From Mesorhabditis belari (Eukaryota > Nematoda > Chromadorea > Rhabditida > Rhabditidae): 64,000 bases of DNA. A program made the translations under genes and the position numbers. The notes under the pieces were generated by a model. It saw only the letters and a program-made list of their open reading frames with translations, did no database searches and was not told where the DNA came from. Positions within the stretch are counted from its first letter, which is position 1; each line of letters begins with the position of its first letter. Location: contig CAUEEP010000066.1 of assembly GCA_958450365.1 (NCBI GenBank), forward strand, positions 124,001-188,000, written 5' to 3'. Positions 1 to 10,841 of this stretch are shown here, in pieces.

Positions 1-287
1 AGTCGTCAATAATAATGGAAATTATTTGAAATGATTTGGTGGTTTTACGTTGAATAAATTAAAGGGGACTTCTATTAAAGGGGACTACGTTGAATAAATT
101 TTAGTTCAAAGTCCGGCAGTTTTCAATTCACCAACCCAATAGTTGTAGCGGTGTTCAAAATGCAAAATTCGCTATTTTAGAGGGTGCGTTTAAGAATTTG
201 AAACGCACTGTAGAAGTCCCCTCTGATAGGGGAGGAAAAAAATAGTAGCCTCGGGGCTTCAATTACAGTAGCAGTAGTTATGGTCAG

Positions 288-392
288 TTATTAATTTTAA
301 TTAATATTAATATTATTTTAATTAATATTAATATTATTTTAATTAATATTAATATTATTTTAATTAATATTAATATTATTTTAATTAATAAT
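288..392. repeat. AT-only tandem repeat
   Basis: About five head-to-tail copies of a roughly 20-bp unit made only of A and T (TAATTAATATTAATATTATT). Around it, positions 1-1034 hold no gene I can support. Short GGGGACTTCTATTA-type segments near 60-90, with an inverted copy near 210-230, suggest a small degraded inverted-repeat element. Confidence 0.85.
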
Positions 393-534
393 TAATCCCA
401 CAAACTAATTAAGCTAAAGTTATCACCGAATCATGTCCCACTGGCTTGCCCGTACAGTTTCGATGAGAGAAATCAACAAGGAAATCGCATAAATGACAGC
501 CGACCAAAGCAATTTGCTTAAAATGCACCTTTTT

Positions 535-750
535 TTATAGTTTTCTCTTATCTTTTACTCCTAATTGCTTCAAATGTAAACCATGAATGGCAAAAGACGG
601 ATTCTCAGGGGATAAAACAAAACGTTTCTTTGGTAGGTGTCCGCTAGAAATTGACACAAGAAATGTCAAAAATATCAATAGAATCATAAAGAGTTCAACT
701 GGTTTACTCCGTTTTCGAAAATGACTATTCATGTTCAAAAACAATATCAT
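535..750 (-). CDS. possible small secreted or membrane ORF
   Basis: An intronless 71-codon reading frame. After a basic start it has a hydrophobic stretch (residues about 19-36, VELFMILLIFLTFLVSIS) that could be a signal peptide or anchor, then a polar tail with a KKR dibasic site. No family is recognised, and no splice partners or promoter were found. The region is repeat-rich and AT-rich, where ORFs of this length arise by chance, so this is only a candidate. Confidence 0.2.
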   Translation of the reverse strand: MILFLNMNSHFRKRSKPVELFMILLIFLTFLVSISSGHLPKKRFVLSPENPSFAIHGLHLKQLGVKDKRKL

Positions 751-1109
751 TTCTTTCTTTGACGTAAAGCTTTACCCTAGAAAAACGTTAATACATTGTT
801 ATCAAAGAAAACTGTCCATGCTTAGCCACTGGCTTAACGTCGAGATGGAGAGAAAATGATTACTCACAAGAACATCAGAGAACATCAAACTCACAAATTA
901 CTAGGGAACGTTGTTAAATCAAGTTTGCGTTTTCACATAAGCCCTGACTCATCTGATAGAGTTTTCATCGGGGATTCTGAAATTGCTGTTAGTTTCTGTA
1001 ACGTTTCTGTAACGTGAGATATTTGGTTTTATATTATTAGGGTGAACCAAAAGTTTTCTATTTTTTTTATTAAAACTTTCAACATAAATAAAACAACAAT
1101 GAACGAACT

Positions 1110-2077
1110 CTAAGTTTTCAAATAAAGACCATTCGAATCTATGACTTGAAGCCATCTATCGGCAAGTTGGTCGATCCCGCCACTCCTTGTTCTTAGAGGC
1201 GAAAAACTCGCAGCACCCTTTTTCGACTTCGCCCAGATTGCTGGAGGCTCGTCCGCGAAGGAAGTGTGCCATGGAGCGGAAAAGATGATAATCGGATGGG
1301 GCAAGGTCCGGACTGTACGCTGGATGTTGATCTTTTCCTTGGTTTTTCTAGCGGTGTGAGGTTTTACATTGTCCTGCTGAAGGACTATGCGCTTTCGATT
1401 GACCAAAGCGGGATATTTTTCACTAAGCGGCGCATACATCCGGTCAAGTTAGGCGCAGTAGAGGTTTGCGTCGATGGTCCGACGATTTGGAACCAGTTCC
1501 AAGTGAATAATGCCTTCGAAATTCCACCAAACACCCAATAATGCCTTCCTTTAGTATCGATCCCGTTTTGCTACCGGTTCCGCTAATTGCCCGGGATTCA
1601 ACCACTGACTTTGCTTGTCCGGATTACTAAAATAGACCCACTTTTCATCACAAGTCACAATTCAGCGAATAAAGCGGTCATCGTGCGGATTTTCCAACAG
1701 TTTTCGGCAAGTGTCTACACGATTTTGAGCTTGATTTTCCGTTAAATCATGAGGCACTTCTCGGCAGCTTTTGTTGATCTTTCCAGGGGCGTGAAGGTGC
1801 GGGATAACTGGTGTTTGAGGAATCTCCAGTTCAGCGGAGAGCCTGTGAGTGCTGGTTGATGGATTGGCTTCAACAGCTTCAGAATCCACAGTAGTTGGCC
1901 GACCCAAACGTGGCTGATCTTCGAGACCAAGTTCGCCGTTCTTAAATTTTCGATACCAATATTGTTGGAGATCATTCCTTCAACCTCCACTTGGCATATT
2001 TTTTTGGCCGCCTCAGTTGCATTGAACCCTCGTTTCCAATAATGGCGCAAAAGTACCCGAATTTCGAATTTTTTCAT
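1110..2077 (-). pseudogene. mariner transposase pseudogene
   Basis: The reading frame is broken into at least three pieces in different frames, starting with an ATG at 2077. The N-terminal piece has the mariner helix-turn-helix region (EIRVLLRHYWKRG, then ATEAAKKIC). The middle piece (1662-1907) has GRPTTVDSEAVEANPSTST and a conserved CREVPHDLTE segment. The C-terminal piece (1110-1439) keeps QQDNVKPHTA, which holds a catalytic Asp, and the terminal RWLQVIDSNGLYL block. Frameshifts separate all three pieces, so no active transposase can be made. Mariner transposases normally have about 345 residues with a D,D34D triad. Confidence 0.93.
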
Positions 2078-2182
2078 CTCTTTCCTATAAAGTAAAAAAT
2101 TAAAAATAAATAGTTAAACACACGATAACTTAATAAAATATGAAAGAGCAGATAAAATGCTACAAAATAAATATGGCACGTA

Positions 2183-3658
2183 TACCGTATTCTCTCTAAT
2201 AGAGGTGCACTCTTTAATAGTAGTGCACTCTCTAATAGTATTGCGGTCCGAGAGGGGGTTAAAAAAATAGTAGTGCACCCTCGAAAATTTGAATTTCTGG
2301 TGCTTCTTTTTCATCTAAACCTTTTTGACTTTATGTTTATGTGACATTCTAAAGCTATTCAAGCAAGCAAAAGTGAGGCTTTTTTTATTCATTTATTAAC
2401 TATTCTTCACATGAAAAAGTTCGCAAAAAATCTAAAATTGTTGTGCAAAGTGCAAAAACATCTTTTTGTTATTTGTCAAGACACAAATTGTCAACTCGCC
2501 GGCCCACAACTGTATGTCAGGAGCCAAAGACAAAGGAGCCAAAGACAAAGGAGCCAAAGACAAAGGAGCCAAAGACAAAGGAGCCAGAGACAAAGGAGCC
2601 AGAGACAAAGGAGCCAGAGACAAAGGAGCCAGAGACAAAGGAGCCAGAGACAAAGGAGCCAGAGACAAAGGGAGCCAGAGACAAAGGAGCCAGAGACAAA
2701 GGAGCCAGAGACAAAGGAGCCAGAGACAAAGGAGCCAGAGACAAAGGAGCCAAAGACAAAGGAGCCAAAGACAAAGGAGCCAAAGACAAAGGAGCCAAAG
2801 ACAAAGGAGCCAAAGACAAAGGAGCCAAAGACAAAGGAGCCAGAGACAAAGGAGCCAGAGACAAAGGAGCCAGAGACAAAGGAGCCAGAGACAAAGGAGC
2901 CAGAGACAAAGGAGCCAGAGACAAAGGAGCCAGAGACAAAGGAGCCAGAGACAAAGGAGCCAAAGACAAAGGAGCCAAAGACAAAGGAGCCAGAGACAAA
3001 GGAGCCAGAGACAAAGGAGCCAGAGACAAAGGAGCCAGAGACAAAGGAGCCAGAGACAAAGGAGCCAGAGACAAAGGAGCCAGAGACAAAGGAGCCAGAG
3101 ACAAAGGAGCCAGAGACAAAGGAGCCAGAGACAAAGGAGCCAGAGACAAAGGAGCCAGAGACAAAGGAGCCAGAGACAAAGGAGCCAGAGACAAAGGAGC
3201 CAGAGACAAAGGAGCCAGAGACAAAGGGAGCCAGAGACAAAGGAGCCAGAGACAAAGGAGCCAGAGACAAAGGAGCCAGAGACAAAGGAGCCAGAGACAA
3301 AGGAGCCAGAGACAAAGGAGCCAGAGACAAAGGAGCCAGAGACAAAGGAGCCAGAGACAAAGGAGCCAGAGACAAAGGAGCCAGAGACAAAGGAGCCAGA
3401 GACAAAGGAGCCAGAGACAAAGGAGCCAGAGACAAAGGAGCCAGAGACAAAGGAGCCAGAGACAAAGGAGCCAGAGACAAAGGAGCCAGAGACAAAGGAG
3501 CCAGAGACAAAGGAGCCAGAGACAAAGGAGCCAGAGACAAAGGAGCCAGAGACAAAGGAGCCAGAGACAAACAGTTCCCTAGTAAATTCCCTAGTAACAG
3601 TTCCCAGGAGGGGGTTCAAAAAATAGTAGTGCGCACTACTATTAGAGAGGATACGGTA
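2183..3658. mobile_element. inverted-repeat element nested in mariner
   Basis: The left end reads TACCGTATTCTCTCTAATAG and the right end is its inverted copy with one difference (CTATTAGAGAGGATACGGTA). TA dinucleotides flank both ends. Inside are further copies of the TAGTAGTGCAC motif, which also ends repeats at 34.0-34.9 and 40.2-40.9 kb. There is no transposase. Its core is the 15-bp minisatellite. It sits in the mariner just upstream of the transposase start. Confidence 0.75.
2519..3570. repeat. 15-bp minisatellite, about 70 copies
   Basis: Nearly perfect tandem copies of GGAGCCAGAGACAAA, with a variant GGAGCCAAAGACAAA clustered in blocks near 2521-2580, 2749-2830 and 2959-2990. Two units (near 2670 and 3226) carry one extra G. 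The unit is a multiple of three and has no stop codon on either strand, so all six frames stay open for several hundred codons. The long apparent proteins here (EPETK, GARDK, SQRQR and complementary repeats) are artefacts of the array. Confidence 0.97.
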
Positions 3659-3740
3659 TATAAAACGAATTCATTAGCTTTAAAAAATTGTTCAAACTTA
3701 AAGAGCAAAAAAAATAGAAAACTTTTGGTTCACCCTAATA

Positions 3741-4365
3741 TTTGGCTCAAAATTTGGCTTTTTTTGGCTGGATTACAAGCTTTGCTCATCACTTCTCAAA
3801 TGTGCTCGAATAGCCTATGTCATTTCAATCGTTTCATTGAGTCAACATCAACTTTCAATCTTTGATGACATCACATTCGATTTCGTTTTTTTTTTTTTTG
3901 ACATGAATCTTCATAAAAAAACTTATAAACTTTGTTACCTTTTCGATACATAATCCATGAGATCTTAAATAGTGTTTTATATTTGAAAATTTCTTAAACT
4001 CATCAATGTGCCTTGGAGAGCGATTGCTGTGTCATTGTATGGAGCCTGTACCAAAAGCTTCTTGTTCTAGCAACGAATTGATGTGAATTTAGACCAAGAC
4101 CTCGGCCTTTTGCACTTTATTTTACAAAAATTCGTTTAACAAGCCACGATTTATCAGTTATTTGTTATTGATAAACGCAAATCTAAAACAAAACTTTCTT
4201 GATCTCTTTTCTGCTTCTCAAATGGAGAGTAATGTTGGCTTTTCAATTTCTAAAGTAATCTTTCCGATCACCTTGTTGCCATGTTGACCTTGTTTACAAA
4301 GTATTTTCGAGTTAGAGATGATTTTCTAAAAATTAACCAAAAATTTTCAAAAAAAGAAAAAGCTA
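3741..4365. other. no recognisable feature
   Basis: AT-rich sequence with scattered homopolymer T runs. I see no exon, tandem array or inverted repeat here. Confidence 0.6.
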
Positions 4366-4436
4366 GGTTCCACCGAGATTCGAACTCGGGTCGCAGGATT
4401 CAAAGTCCTGAGTGCTAACCGCTACACCATGGAACC
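4366..4436 (-). tRNA. tRNA-Gln (anticodon TTG)
   Basis: A full cloverleaf on the minus strand. The acceptor stem GGTTCCA pairs perfectly with TGGAACC. The anticodon stem CAGGA pairs with TCCTG around a CTTTGAA loop, giving anticodon TTG (glutamine, codon CAA). The T stem CCGAG pairs with CTCGG around TTCGAAT. A box and B box are canonical. There is no intron. This is the only tRNA in the window with all four arms intact. Confidence 0.97.
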
Positions 4437-4861
4437 ACGTTTCGAGGCAGCTATTTAGAGTCTTTTGAAGGTTTGGAGGCTTTCGGGAGGCTCTTTAGAT
4501 GTTTTTTTTAAATTCCAGGAAGGATTCAAAAACCAATGAAAAAGAAAATTAATGAATTTTAAAATTCGATTTTAAAATGCCACCAAGTTTGATTTGCTAC
4601 TTGGCGGGGTAAAGATTCACTAGTAATCCATAGCTTTCTTGTGTATCTTTTTCCCGTTTATAACCCGTTTTATCACTAGTAACCCATTTAAATGCTAATT
4701 TCGTTATGCTTAATGCAAATAAATGGCGAGGAAAGATCCAAATGTACCGTAAGATCAGTACATGACTTTTGATTTGCCACCAGGTTTGTTTGCAACCAAA
4801 AAAATCGAATTGTTTGTTTGTTTGTTTGTTTGTTTCAGGATTTTTCCGGCTAAGATCTGGC

Positions 4862-5088
4862 TGTGAAATGATCGACTTGAACTGCAGTTGCATAGACCCG
4901 AAAGATATGTATCTTTATTTACAGTAGTACGATAAGACGAATAGATTACAAATGAGTGAAAGGGGAAGGGGGGACTCCATGTGAGCCTCCTAGGCAATCC
5001 CAGCTTGTCCTCCTAGGCAACCCCAAGGACCGCCCCCTGTGAAATGACCGATCTGTACTGCAGTTGCATAGACCCGGAAGATATGTAG
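4862..5088. repeat. diverged direct repeat pair of about 50 bp
   Basis: Two direct copies, about 4862-4910 and 5040-5088, share a GTGAAATGA start, CTGCAGTTGCATAGACCC and AAGATATGTA. The segment between contains short CCTAGGCAACCCCAAGG-type repeats that recur near 5415-5435. No coding signal is seen. Confidence 0.7.
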
Positions 5089-5089
5089 G

Positions 5090-5425
5090 CCGCCTAGGTC
5101 CTTCTAGCTCCTCCTAGGTCCTTCTAGCTCCTTCTAGCTCCTCCTAGGTCCTTCTAGCTCCTCCCAGGTCCTTCTAGCTCCTTCTAGCTCCCTCCCTAGG
5201 TCCTTCTAGCTCCTCCTCAGATCCTCCTAAGTCCTCTAACTCCCTCCCTAGGTCCTTCTAGCTCCTCCTAGGTCCTTCTAGGTCCTCCTAGGTCCTTCTA
5301 GGTCCTCCTAGGTCCTCCTAGGTCCTTCTAGGTCCTCCTAGGTCCCTCCTAGATCCTTCTAGCTCCTCCTAGGTCCTTCTAGGTCCTCCTAGCTCCTCCT
5401 AGGTCCTTCTAGGTCCTCCTAGGCA
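5090..5425. repeat. CTCCTAGGTCCTTCTAG tandem array
   Basis: Irregular tandem array of 9-18-bp units mixing CTCCTAGGTC, CTTCTAGGTC and CTTCTAGCTC. The variants are intermixed rather than in blocks. There is no reading frame of interest. Confidence 0.9.
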
Positions 5426-7050
5426 ACCCCAAGGACACAGCGATGAACGGGATAAGCACAGCGGAGAACATAAGAATAGACAAATCATTCAAGAATAACA
5501 TTAGTAACTAAAATATCAGTTTGACTTGGAGCTGACAAATACTAAAAACTTTATGCGACTACGCGGCTGTACGAGAGTGGGATACAACAGTTTACAGGGA
5601 TATTACAGTATTTACGGGATGCTATTTTCAATCAATCTATTAACAACCATATTTCTTATGCAATAAAACTGTTTTTTTTTCGTGAACATTGCGAAGAAAG
5701 AGTTCAATGGTAAACACACAGACAAAACTTTGGCACAACTTTGATTCTCGTGCTCTTTGCTGATAAGAAGAATTGGGGTGAACGGGTCCATTTTCATTGT
5801 TCTCCTTTTATCGAAAGTTTCTGAACCTTCTCGGAAAGAGCTCGATATTTCGCCCGATGACCGAAAGTTTAAAGGCTCGTGTGAAGAGGTAACTTTGGTG
5901 CTAAAAGCTTACTTTTCCTTATCTACTTATCAGCTAGGTTGGAAAGAAAGTTCTTCAGCTTCATAGTGTTAGTGATTAAAGTTATTAAAGACTTCATTAC
6001 AGAGAAGCCGTATTTCAAAAAATCATTTTTAAGTGTCACCTTAAATGTCATTCTTGGCACTAAGTGTTTTTGCTAAAAAGATGATTCTGAAAAAGTCCAA
6101 GCATTAGATCAAATTTGCCATTTAATCACAAATTTTCCCTATTTTAAGTACTTGATTTTAGGCTTTAAATGGAACCCATTGCCTATTAATTAACCCATTA
6201 AAAACTTGTTTAAAGGCTGGTCACTCAAAAACCACCTTCAGCTGAAGTGATCAAGCCACTTCAGCTGAAGAAATCTGATTTATTTACCTGAAGCCCACTC
6301 TGTTTCTTTTTTCTTAAAAACTTTTGAAATATAGTAAATTTTATCAAAAAAGCTGGAACAATTCATGGCTTGATTTTTGAGAAATCACCGTGCAAACTTT
6401 TCCGAGAACTTTCTTTCCAACCTACTTGCTTTAAAGCGTAAGCCTTAAATTATCAGGACTTAGGCTTTTTTGGAACAAAACTAGGGTATTTTCAAATCTT
6501 TCCCCCACCAACGAAAACAGGATAAATATAAATTTCCCCCAGCATGTCTCTAGCTTGGTAAAGATACGGGAAAATATAGTATAAACTTTATTAGATTTAT
6601 GTTCATTGATTCTAGCTTAAATCTATTCAAAACTATCTTAAAACTAGGATAAAATATGCTAAAATTCAACGATGAAATAAGATGTTAAAGATCAATTTTC
6701 ATGTTTGTTAGCTTTTGTTTATTTGTTGGCTGAGCAAAGATGCGAAAGTACCAAAAAAAAGTATCAAACTTCGATAAAACGAACTGCAAGGGATCGGTCG
6801 AAAAGTTCGTTATATCGAAGTGTACGTTATATCGAAATTTGTTATATAGAAACAAATAACCATTGATTTTTCTTGACCAATTCGCTATATAGAAGTTTCT
6901 ACAACAAATTTGACACTTGACACAATTTGACACAACAAAAACAATAACTACAACAAGTTAGCAAGAAAAAGTTGGAAAAACAACTCCGTGACGCCTCTTG
7001 AATTTATTAAGCCAACCGCCACTCGCTTGAAAATTGGTAATTCCTTCTAA
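5426..7050. other. gene-free stretch with element remnants
   Basis: No exon recognised. Near 5548-5620 there is a solo end related to the 45.5-kb inverted-repeat family (GCGACTACGCGGCTGTACGA, then a TTACAGTATTTACGGGA end). Near 6235-6285 there is a short palindrome built from CTTCAGCTGAAG. From about 6765 to 6900 the sequence repeats TTCGTTATATCGAAG-like words, the left part of a degraded element whose right part lies at 9990-10146. Confidence 0.55.
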
Positions 7051-7630
7051 AAAGGGAATGGTCTCAGCTCAAAGGTCGGAATCGACTGGAAACACAGTGC
7101 ATAACATAGAATCGGCAATGCCTAGGTGTGCATCGACGTAAACACTGAAATGTCAAGAAAACTAACGAAATTACTGAAATTGACGGGTGATTAAAAGTAA
7201 CTTTAATATATTTTCTCGTTTTCCCGGTTGAAAACTTGTATCGCACAGCGTCCCATAGGCAAAAAACGTTAAATTTATTCTATTTTATTAAAATTTAGTT
7301 TGCTTTAAAAAAGAAATTGTTCTAAGAATCGCAAAAATTTCGCATGTGGGCGGAATTGAACCCGAGGGCAAAAATCGGTCCGCCGTTTCATAGAGCTAAG
7401 CCTTTATCCACTAGGCCACGACCCCACCTCTGGTCGGCAGCGAGAGAAGCCTTATAAAGGAAAAAACCTTAATTATAAAGGTTTTGAATCCCGATTTCTC
7501 ATGCAAGATTCCTCGCGTTTCCGTGGCTATTAGCAGCTAATTTTGCGACTTTTTGTTCGCCATTGCCGATTTTATGTTATGCACTGTGTTTCCAGTCGAT
7601 TCCGAACTTTGAGCTGTAATCATTCCCTTT
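7051..7630. mobile_element. inverted-repeat element enclosing a tRNA-like sequence
   Basis: Arms of about 70 bp at 7051-7120 and 7561-7630 are inverted copies of each other. Each contains GACTGGAAACACAGTGCATA or its complement and ends in AAAGGGAATG/CATTCCCTTT. The roughly 440-bp interior contains a minus-strand tRNA-like segment. There is no transposase frame. The sequence outside the right arm runs into a tandem array whose unit resembles the sequence outside the left arm. Confidence 0.8.
7344..7427 (-). other. tRNA-like sequence with abnormal middle
   Basis: Minus-strand segment with an A-box-like D arm (GTGGCCTAGTGGATAAAGGC) and a B-box-like T arm (GGGTTCAATTCC), with partly complementary outer ends (GTGGG and CCCAC). 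The region between the arms is longer than in a class I tRNA and I cannot fold a normal 5-bp anticodon stem. It resembles the segment at 32593-32672. It could be a pseudogene or an unusual long-variable-arm tRNA like those described in nematodes. Confidence 0.55.
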
Positions 7631-8105
7631 CAAGCTTGCCAACTTCATCGATTTCTCTCAAAGCAGATTGCGGCCAACACATTCGTTTTGGCTGCGCGTT
7701 TGCTTCAGTTAAATAAGCACAACCAACCATCAATCGCTTGAAAATCGCTAATCCCTTCAAAGCTTGCCATCGCTTTCTCACGAAACAGATTGCGGCCAAC
7801 ACATTCGTTTTGGCTTCGCGTTTGCCTCAGCCAAATAAGCACAACCAACCATCAATCGCTTGAAAATCGCTAATCCCTTCAAAGCTTGCCAACTCCATCG
7901 CTTTCTCATGAAACAGATTGCGGCCAACACATTCGTTTTGGCTTCGCGTTTGCCTCAGCCAAATAAAGCACAACCAACCATCAATCGCTTGAAAATCGCT
8001 AATCCCTTCAAAGCTTGCCAACTCCATCGCTTTCTCACGAAACAGATTGCCGTCAACACATTCGTTTTGGCTTCGCGTTTGCTTCAGTCAAATAAGGACA
8101 GATTC
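7619..8105. repeat. four tandem copies of a unit of about 120 bp
   Basis: Copies begin near 7619, 7736, 7857 and 7985. Each contains AATCGCTAATCCCTTCAAAG, CAGATTGCGGCCAACACATT and TTCGCGTTTGCCTCAGCCAA, with scattered substitutions. Open frames in it are by-products of the repeat. Confidence 0.92.
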
Positions 8106-8423
8106 TTCGATTGATTCCCATTTGCTCGTCTTCAATCATGCTCTTTTGCAGCTCCCTCCCTTCATCGATCGCTTCTATAATGATCGACCTCTTCCTAAGA
8201 ATCGCTTAAATTGTTGATCGCGACAATTCGAAGTCCTTCGCCAATTCAGCCGTTCCTTTCGAAGTTGATTAATCGAGTACTCGCTCCTTCAAAGCCAAAT
8301 CGATTGACCCGACGCGTCGACTTTCCTTACCTAAAATATAAGAATGTTCTCAAAAATTAAAGAATAAGAAAGAAAACTTTACATCAAGCACACTTAAGAT
8401 AAAAGAAAACGTTACAAGAAGTA

Positions 8424-8934
8424 AGGGGTGCTAGCAAAAGCGCCAAATCATTTGCGCCAAACCTTGCGCCAATTTTCATTTGCGCCACGTTTCATTTGTG
8501 CCAAAAATTTCTGCGCCGCGTATCATTCGCGTTAAATTTACGCTTTTCAAAACACTTTCCTACCAACCCCGATTGTTTATTCCTATTTTTTCTAATTTTT
8601 CTCATCGACAATGCTCGCTACTTTGACGCCTTCGCGGCATCTGAAAATGGCATAAATCCAAATAAAGAGCAAAAAGCCCAATCGGGGGACACAAAATGAC
8701 TGTTTTTTGGGGTATTTATAGGTATTTAAACGTGTTTTCTAATTTACAACAGTGAGAACTAAAATTGTGAAGCAGAAAACTGAAAAAGAGTTGGTTAGAA
8801 GCTGGGAAAAAGTTATTTGCTACAGTGATTTTTATAAGGGTAAATTTGACGCAAATGATACGCCAATGAAATTGGCGCAAAGGATTTTGGTGAAAAAAAA
8901 AGGCGCTACTTTGAGGTGCTTTTGCTAGCACCTC
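8424..8934. mobile_element. fold-back element, GGTGCTAGCAAAAG ends
   Basis: The left end GGGGTGCTAGCAAAAGCGCC matches the inverted right end CTTTTGCTAGCACCTC. Inside each end are repeats of TTTGCGCCAA-type words, then unique AT-rich sequence. No transposase is visible, so it would be non-autonomous. Confidence 0.65.
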
Positions 8935-9070
8935 AAAGTAAGCATTTCATTGTCATTTTAAAGCATTCAAAATTCAGTAAAAAAAAATTAGATATTCAGT
9001 CAAAAAGCACAAATTCATTTTTACTTAGCGCACATTTTAGCAAATAATTCGTTCATCGAAATGAAATATA

Positions 9071-9986
9071 CGTTAACGGGGGTAGGCTACTTTCCTGCCA
9101 TTTATTTGCGCAACAGGGTCATTTGCGCAACAGGGTCATTTGCGCAAGTACGTTTGCGCAACTTTTTTATTTGCGCAACAGGGTCATTTGCGTTAACTTT
9201 TTTTGCGCAACAGGGTCATTTGCGCAACTTTTTGACGTTTTTAAGGGACGTTTTTTAAGGGAGTTTTTGGCGTTTTTTTTTTTGTTGTTTAAAATTCTAG
9301 TACGGTTTTGTTTATTCTTAAAAACCATTGTTAACTAATTTTCCGCATTTTCCCAAGAATCCGCATCCATCGTATACTGCGGTCAGACTTTACGAAGAAA
9401 TGACGCAAATAATCAACCGTTTCAAGCTTTCATCGGCTATCAATCTCACTGTTGGACAAAACTACACACGGAAGAAAACTGTATTGGCTCGACAAAAGCA
9501 ACGTTTTACTGCTATTTCTAATGGTCGCTTGCCCGGTTGCGATTTTGTGCAACATCTTTCTCAGCTTTTGACTTATTAAAAAATTTGATTTTTATTGTTG
9601 TCCTAAATTTCATTGCTATTGTTGTCCTAACTTTCATTGTTATCGGTTGCACTTTTTGTTAAAGCGATAAAATACTTTACTAATGGTTATTAGCTCTTAG
9701 AAAGGACTAATTTAGATAAATATTGGAAGATTGTGCAAAAAAATTGGAAGATTTCATAAAAAATAGAAGAAAATAAAAAAAACAATAAAAAAAGCTGAAA
9801 AATTAAAATAATGATTAAAAATTCGAGTGCTTAATACAGTGTTAAAGTTGCGCAAATGACCCAGTTGCGCAAATGACCCTTTTGTTAAAAAAAAGTTGCG
9901 CAAATGACCCTTGTTGCGCAAACGTACTTGCGCAAATGACTCTGTTGCGCAAATAAAATGGCGGAAAGTAGCCTACCCCGTTAACG
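9071..9986. mobile_element. 916-bp TIR element with TA target duplication
   Basis: The ends CGTTAACGGGGGTAGGCTAC and its complement at 9967-9986 are inverted, with TA on both outer sides (9069-9070 and 9987-9988). Subterminal zones repeat TTTGCGCAACAGGGTCAT on the left and its complement on the right. An 83-codon plus-strand ORF at 9328-9579 lies in the centre (RLYEEMTQIINRFK, later KKTVLARQKQRF). I do not recognise it as a transposase, and it may be a captured fragment. The element is inserted into TTCGATATAACG-type repeat sequence. Confidence 0.85.
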
Positions 9987-9989
9987 TAT

Positions 9990-10146
9990 TCAAAAAGTGT
10001 TCGTTATATCGAAGCATTCATTTTATCGAAGTTCGTTAGATCAAAGGCTGTTTGATAACAGCGTTTGGCTGAGACCGAATCTAGGGTTCTTTGTATCGAA
10101 GTGTACGTTATATCGAAGTGTGACGTTCTATCGAAGTTCGACTGTA
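9990..10146. mobile_element. end fragment, TTCGATATAACGAAC-type element
   Basis: Repeats of TTCGTTATATCGAAG, ending in TATCGAAGTTCGACTGTA at 10146. This resembles the terminal repeats of several pogo/Tc1-like elements known in animals. The matching opposite end is probably near 6765, with the 7.0-10.0-kb elements inserted between; that linkage is an inference. Confidence 0.5.
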
Positions 10147-10329
10147 TTAGCTTCAGAGTGAGCACCGTTTACGATCTGGCTTGGCGCGTCACACGTCGCT
10201 TCATCACTTTGTGCGAAGCTCGCGGTGAATGGTATTCTACTCGAAGATGACTGGTCACGTTTAGGACTTTCAAGAAAATGAGGTACTGTGAACATCAAAA
10301 CTTTAACACAATCACGACGATACGGCTCA

Positions 10330-10583
10330 CCGTACTAATGTACTAATGACTGTCGTACTAATGACTGTCGTACTAATGACTGTCGTACTGATGACTGTCG
10401 CACTAATGACTGTCGTACTCAATGACTGTCGTACTAATGACTGTCGTACTAATGACTGTCGTACTAATGACTGTCGTACTAATGACTGTCGTACTAATGA
10501 CGTCGTACCAATGACTGTCGTACTAATGACTGTCGTACTAATGACTGTCGTACTAATGACTGTCGTACTAATGACTGTCGACT
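10330..10583. repeat. 15-bp tandem array
   Basis: About 17 copies of CTAATGACTGTCGTA with occasional one-base changes or indels near 10414 and 10502. It lies upstream of the first exon recognised in the 10.8-11.6-kb gene, and no function is implied. Confidence 0.95.
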
Positions 10584-10841
10584 GACTCGACTTGTTTATC
10601 TTTGAATTTTCACCATCAGTAAAACAGTAACGAGTACGCGACTGTACGCAAAATACTATCGTCGTGAATGTATCAAAATTGGTAGGTAGATTAACATTTT
10701 GTATTATAAAGACTCAAACTGAGCGTCGAAATTAGACGAAAATTGAATTGGGCAAAAGGTTATGGTGTTAAAAGATGACGATAGTTTTATCAAAACCTTC
10801 TTTCAACTCTAGTTTCAACTTTTCTCTAAATCGTGCATTTA

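Larger units (their letters stand above)
1037..3738 (-). mobile_element. mariner element, dead, with nested insertion
   Basis: A complete mariner-type element. The left end reads TTAGGGTGAACCAAAAGTTT and the right end is its inverted copy; the TIRs match for about 30 bp. A TA dinucleotide lies immediately outside each end (1035-1036 and 3739-3740), the target duplication expected of Tc1/mariner. A decayed transposase occupies the left part, read on the minus strand. The stretch upstream of its start is enlarged by a second inverted-repeat element carrying a long minisatellite, so the whole is about twice the usual mariner length of about 1.3 kb. Confidence 0.93.

Noticed and set aside
2411..3865. 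Large repeat-protein ORFs (EPETK, GARDK, SQRQR and minus-strand FVSGS, LCLWL)
   Set aside because: All six frames are open because the 15-bp unit lacks stop codons on both strands; no splice sites, start context or non-repeat domain.
5757..5966. ORF starting MLIRRIGVNGSIFIVLLLS as a secreted protein
   Set aside because: Short, with no splice or promoter context and no recognisable domain; expected by chance in AT-rich DNA.
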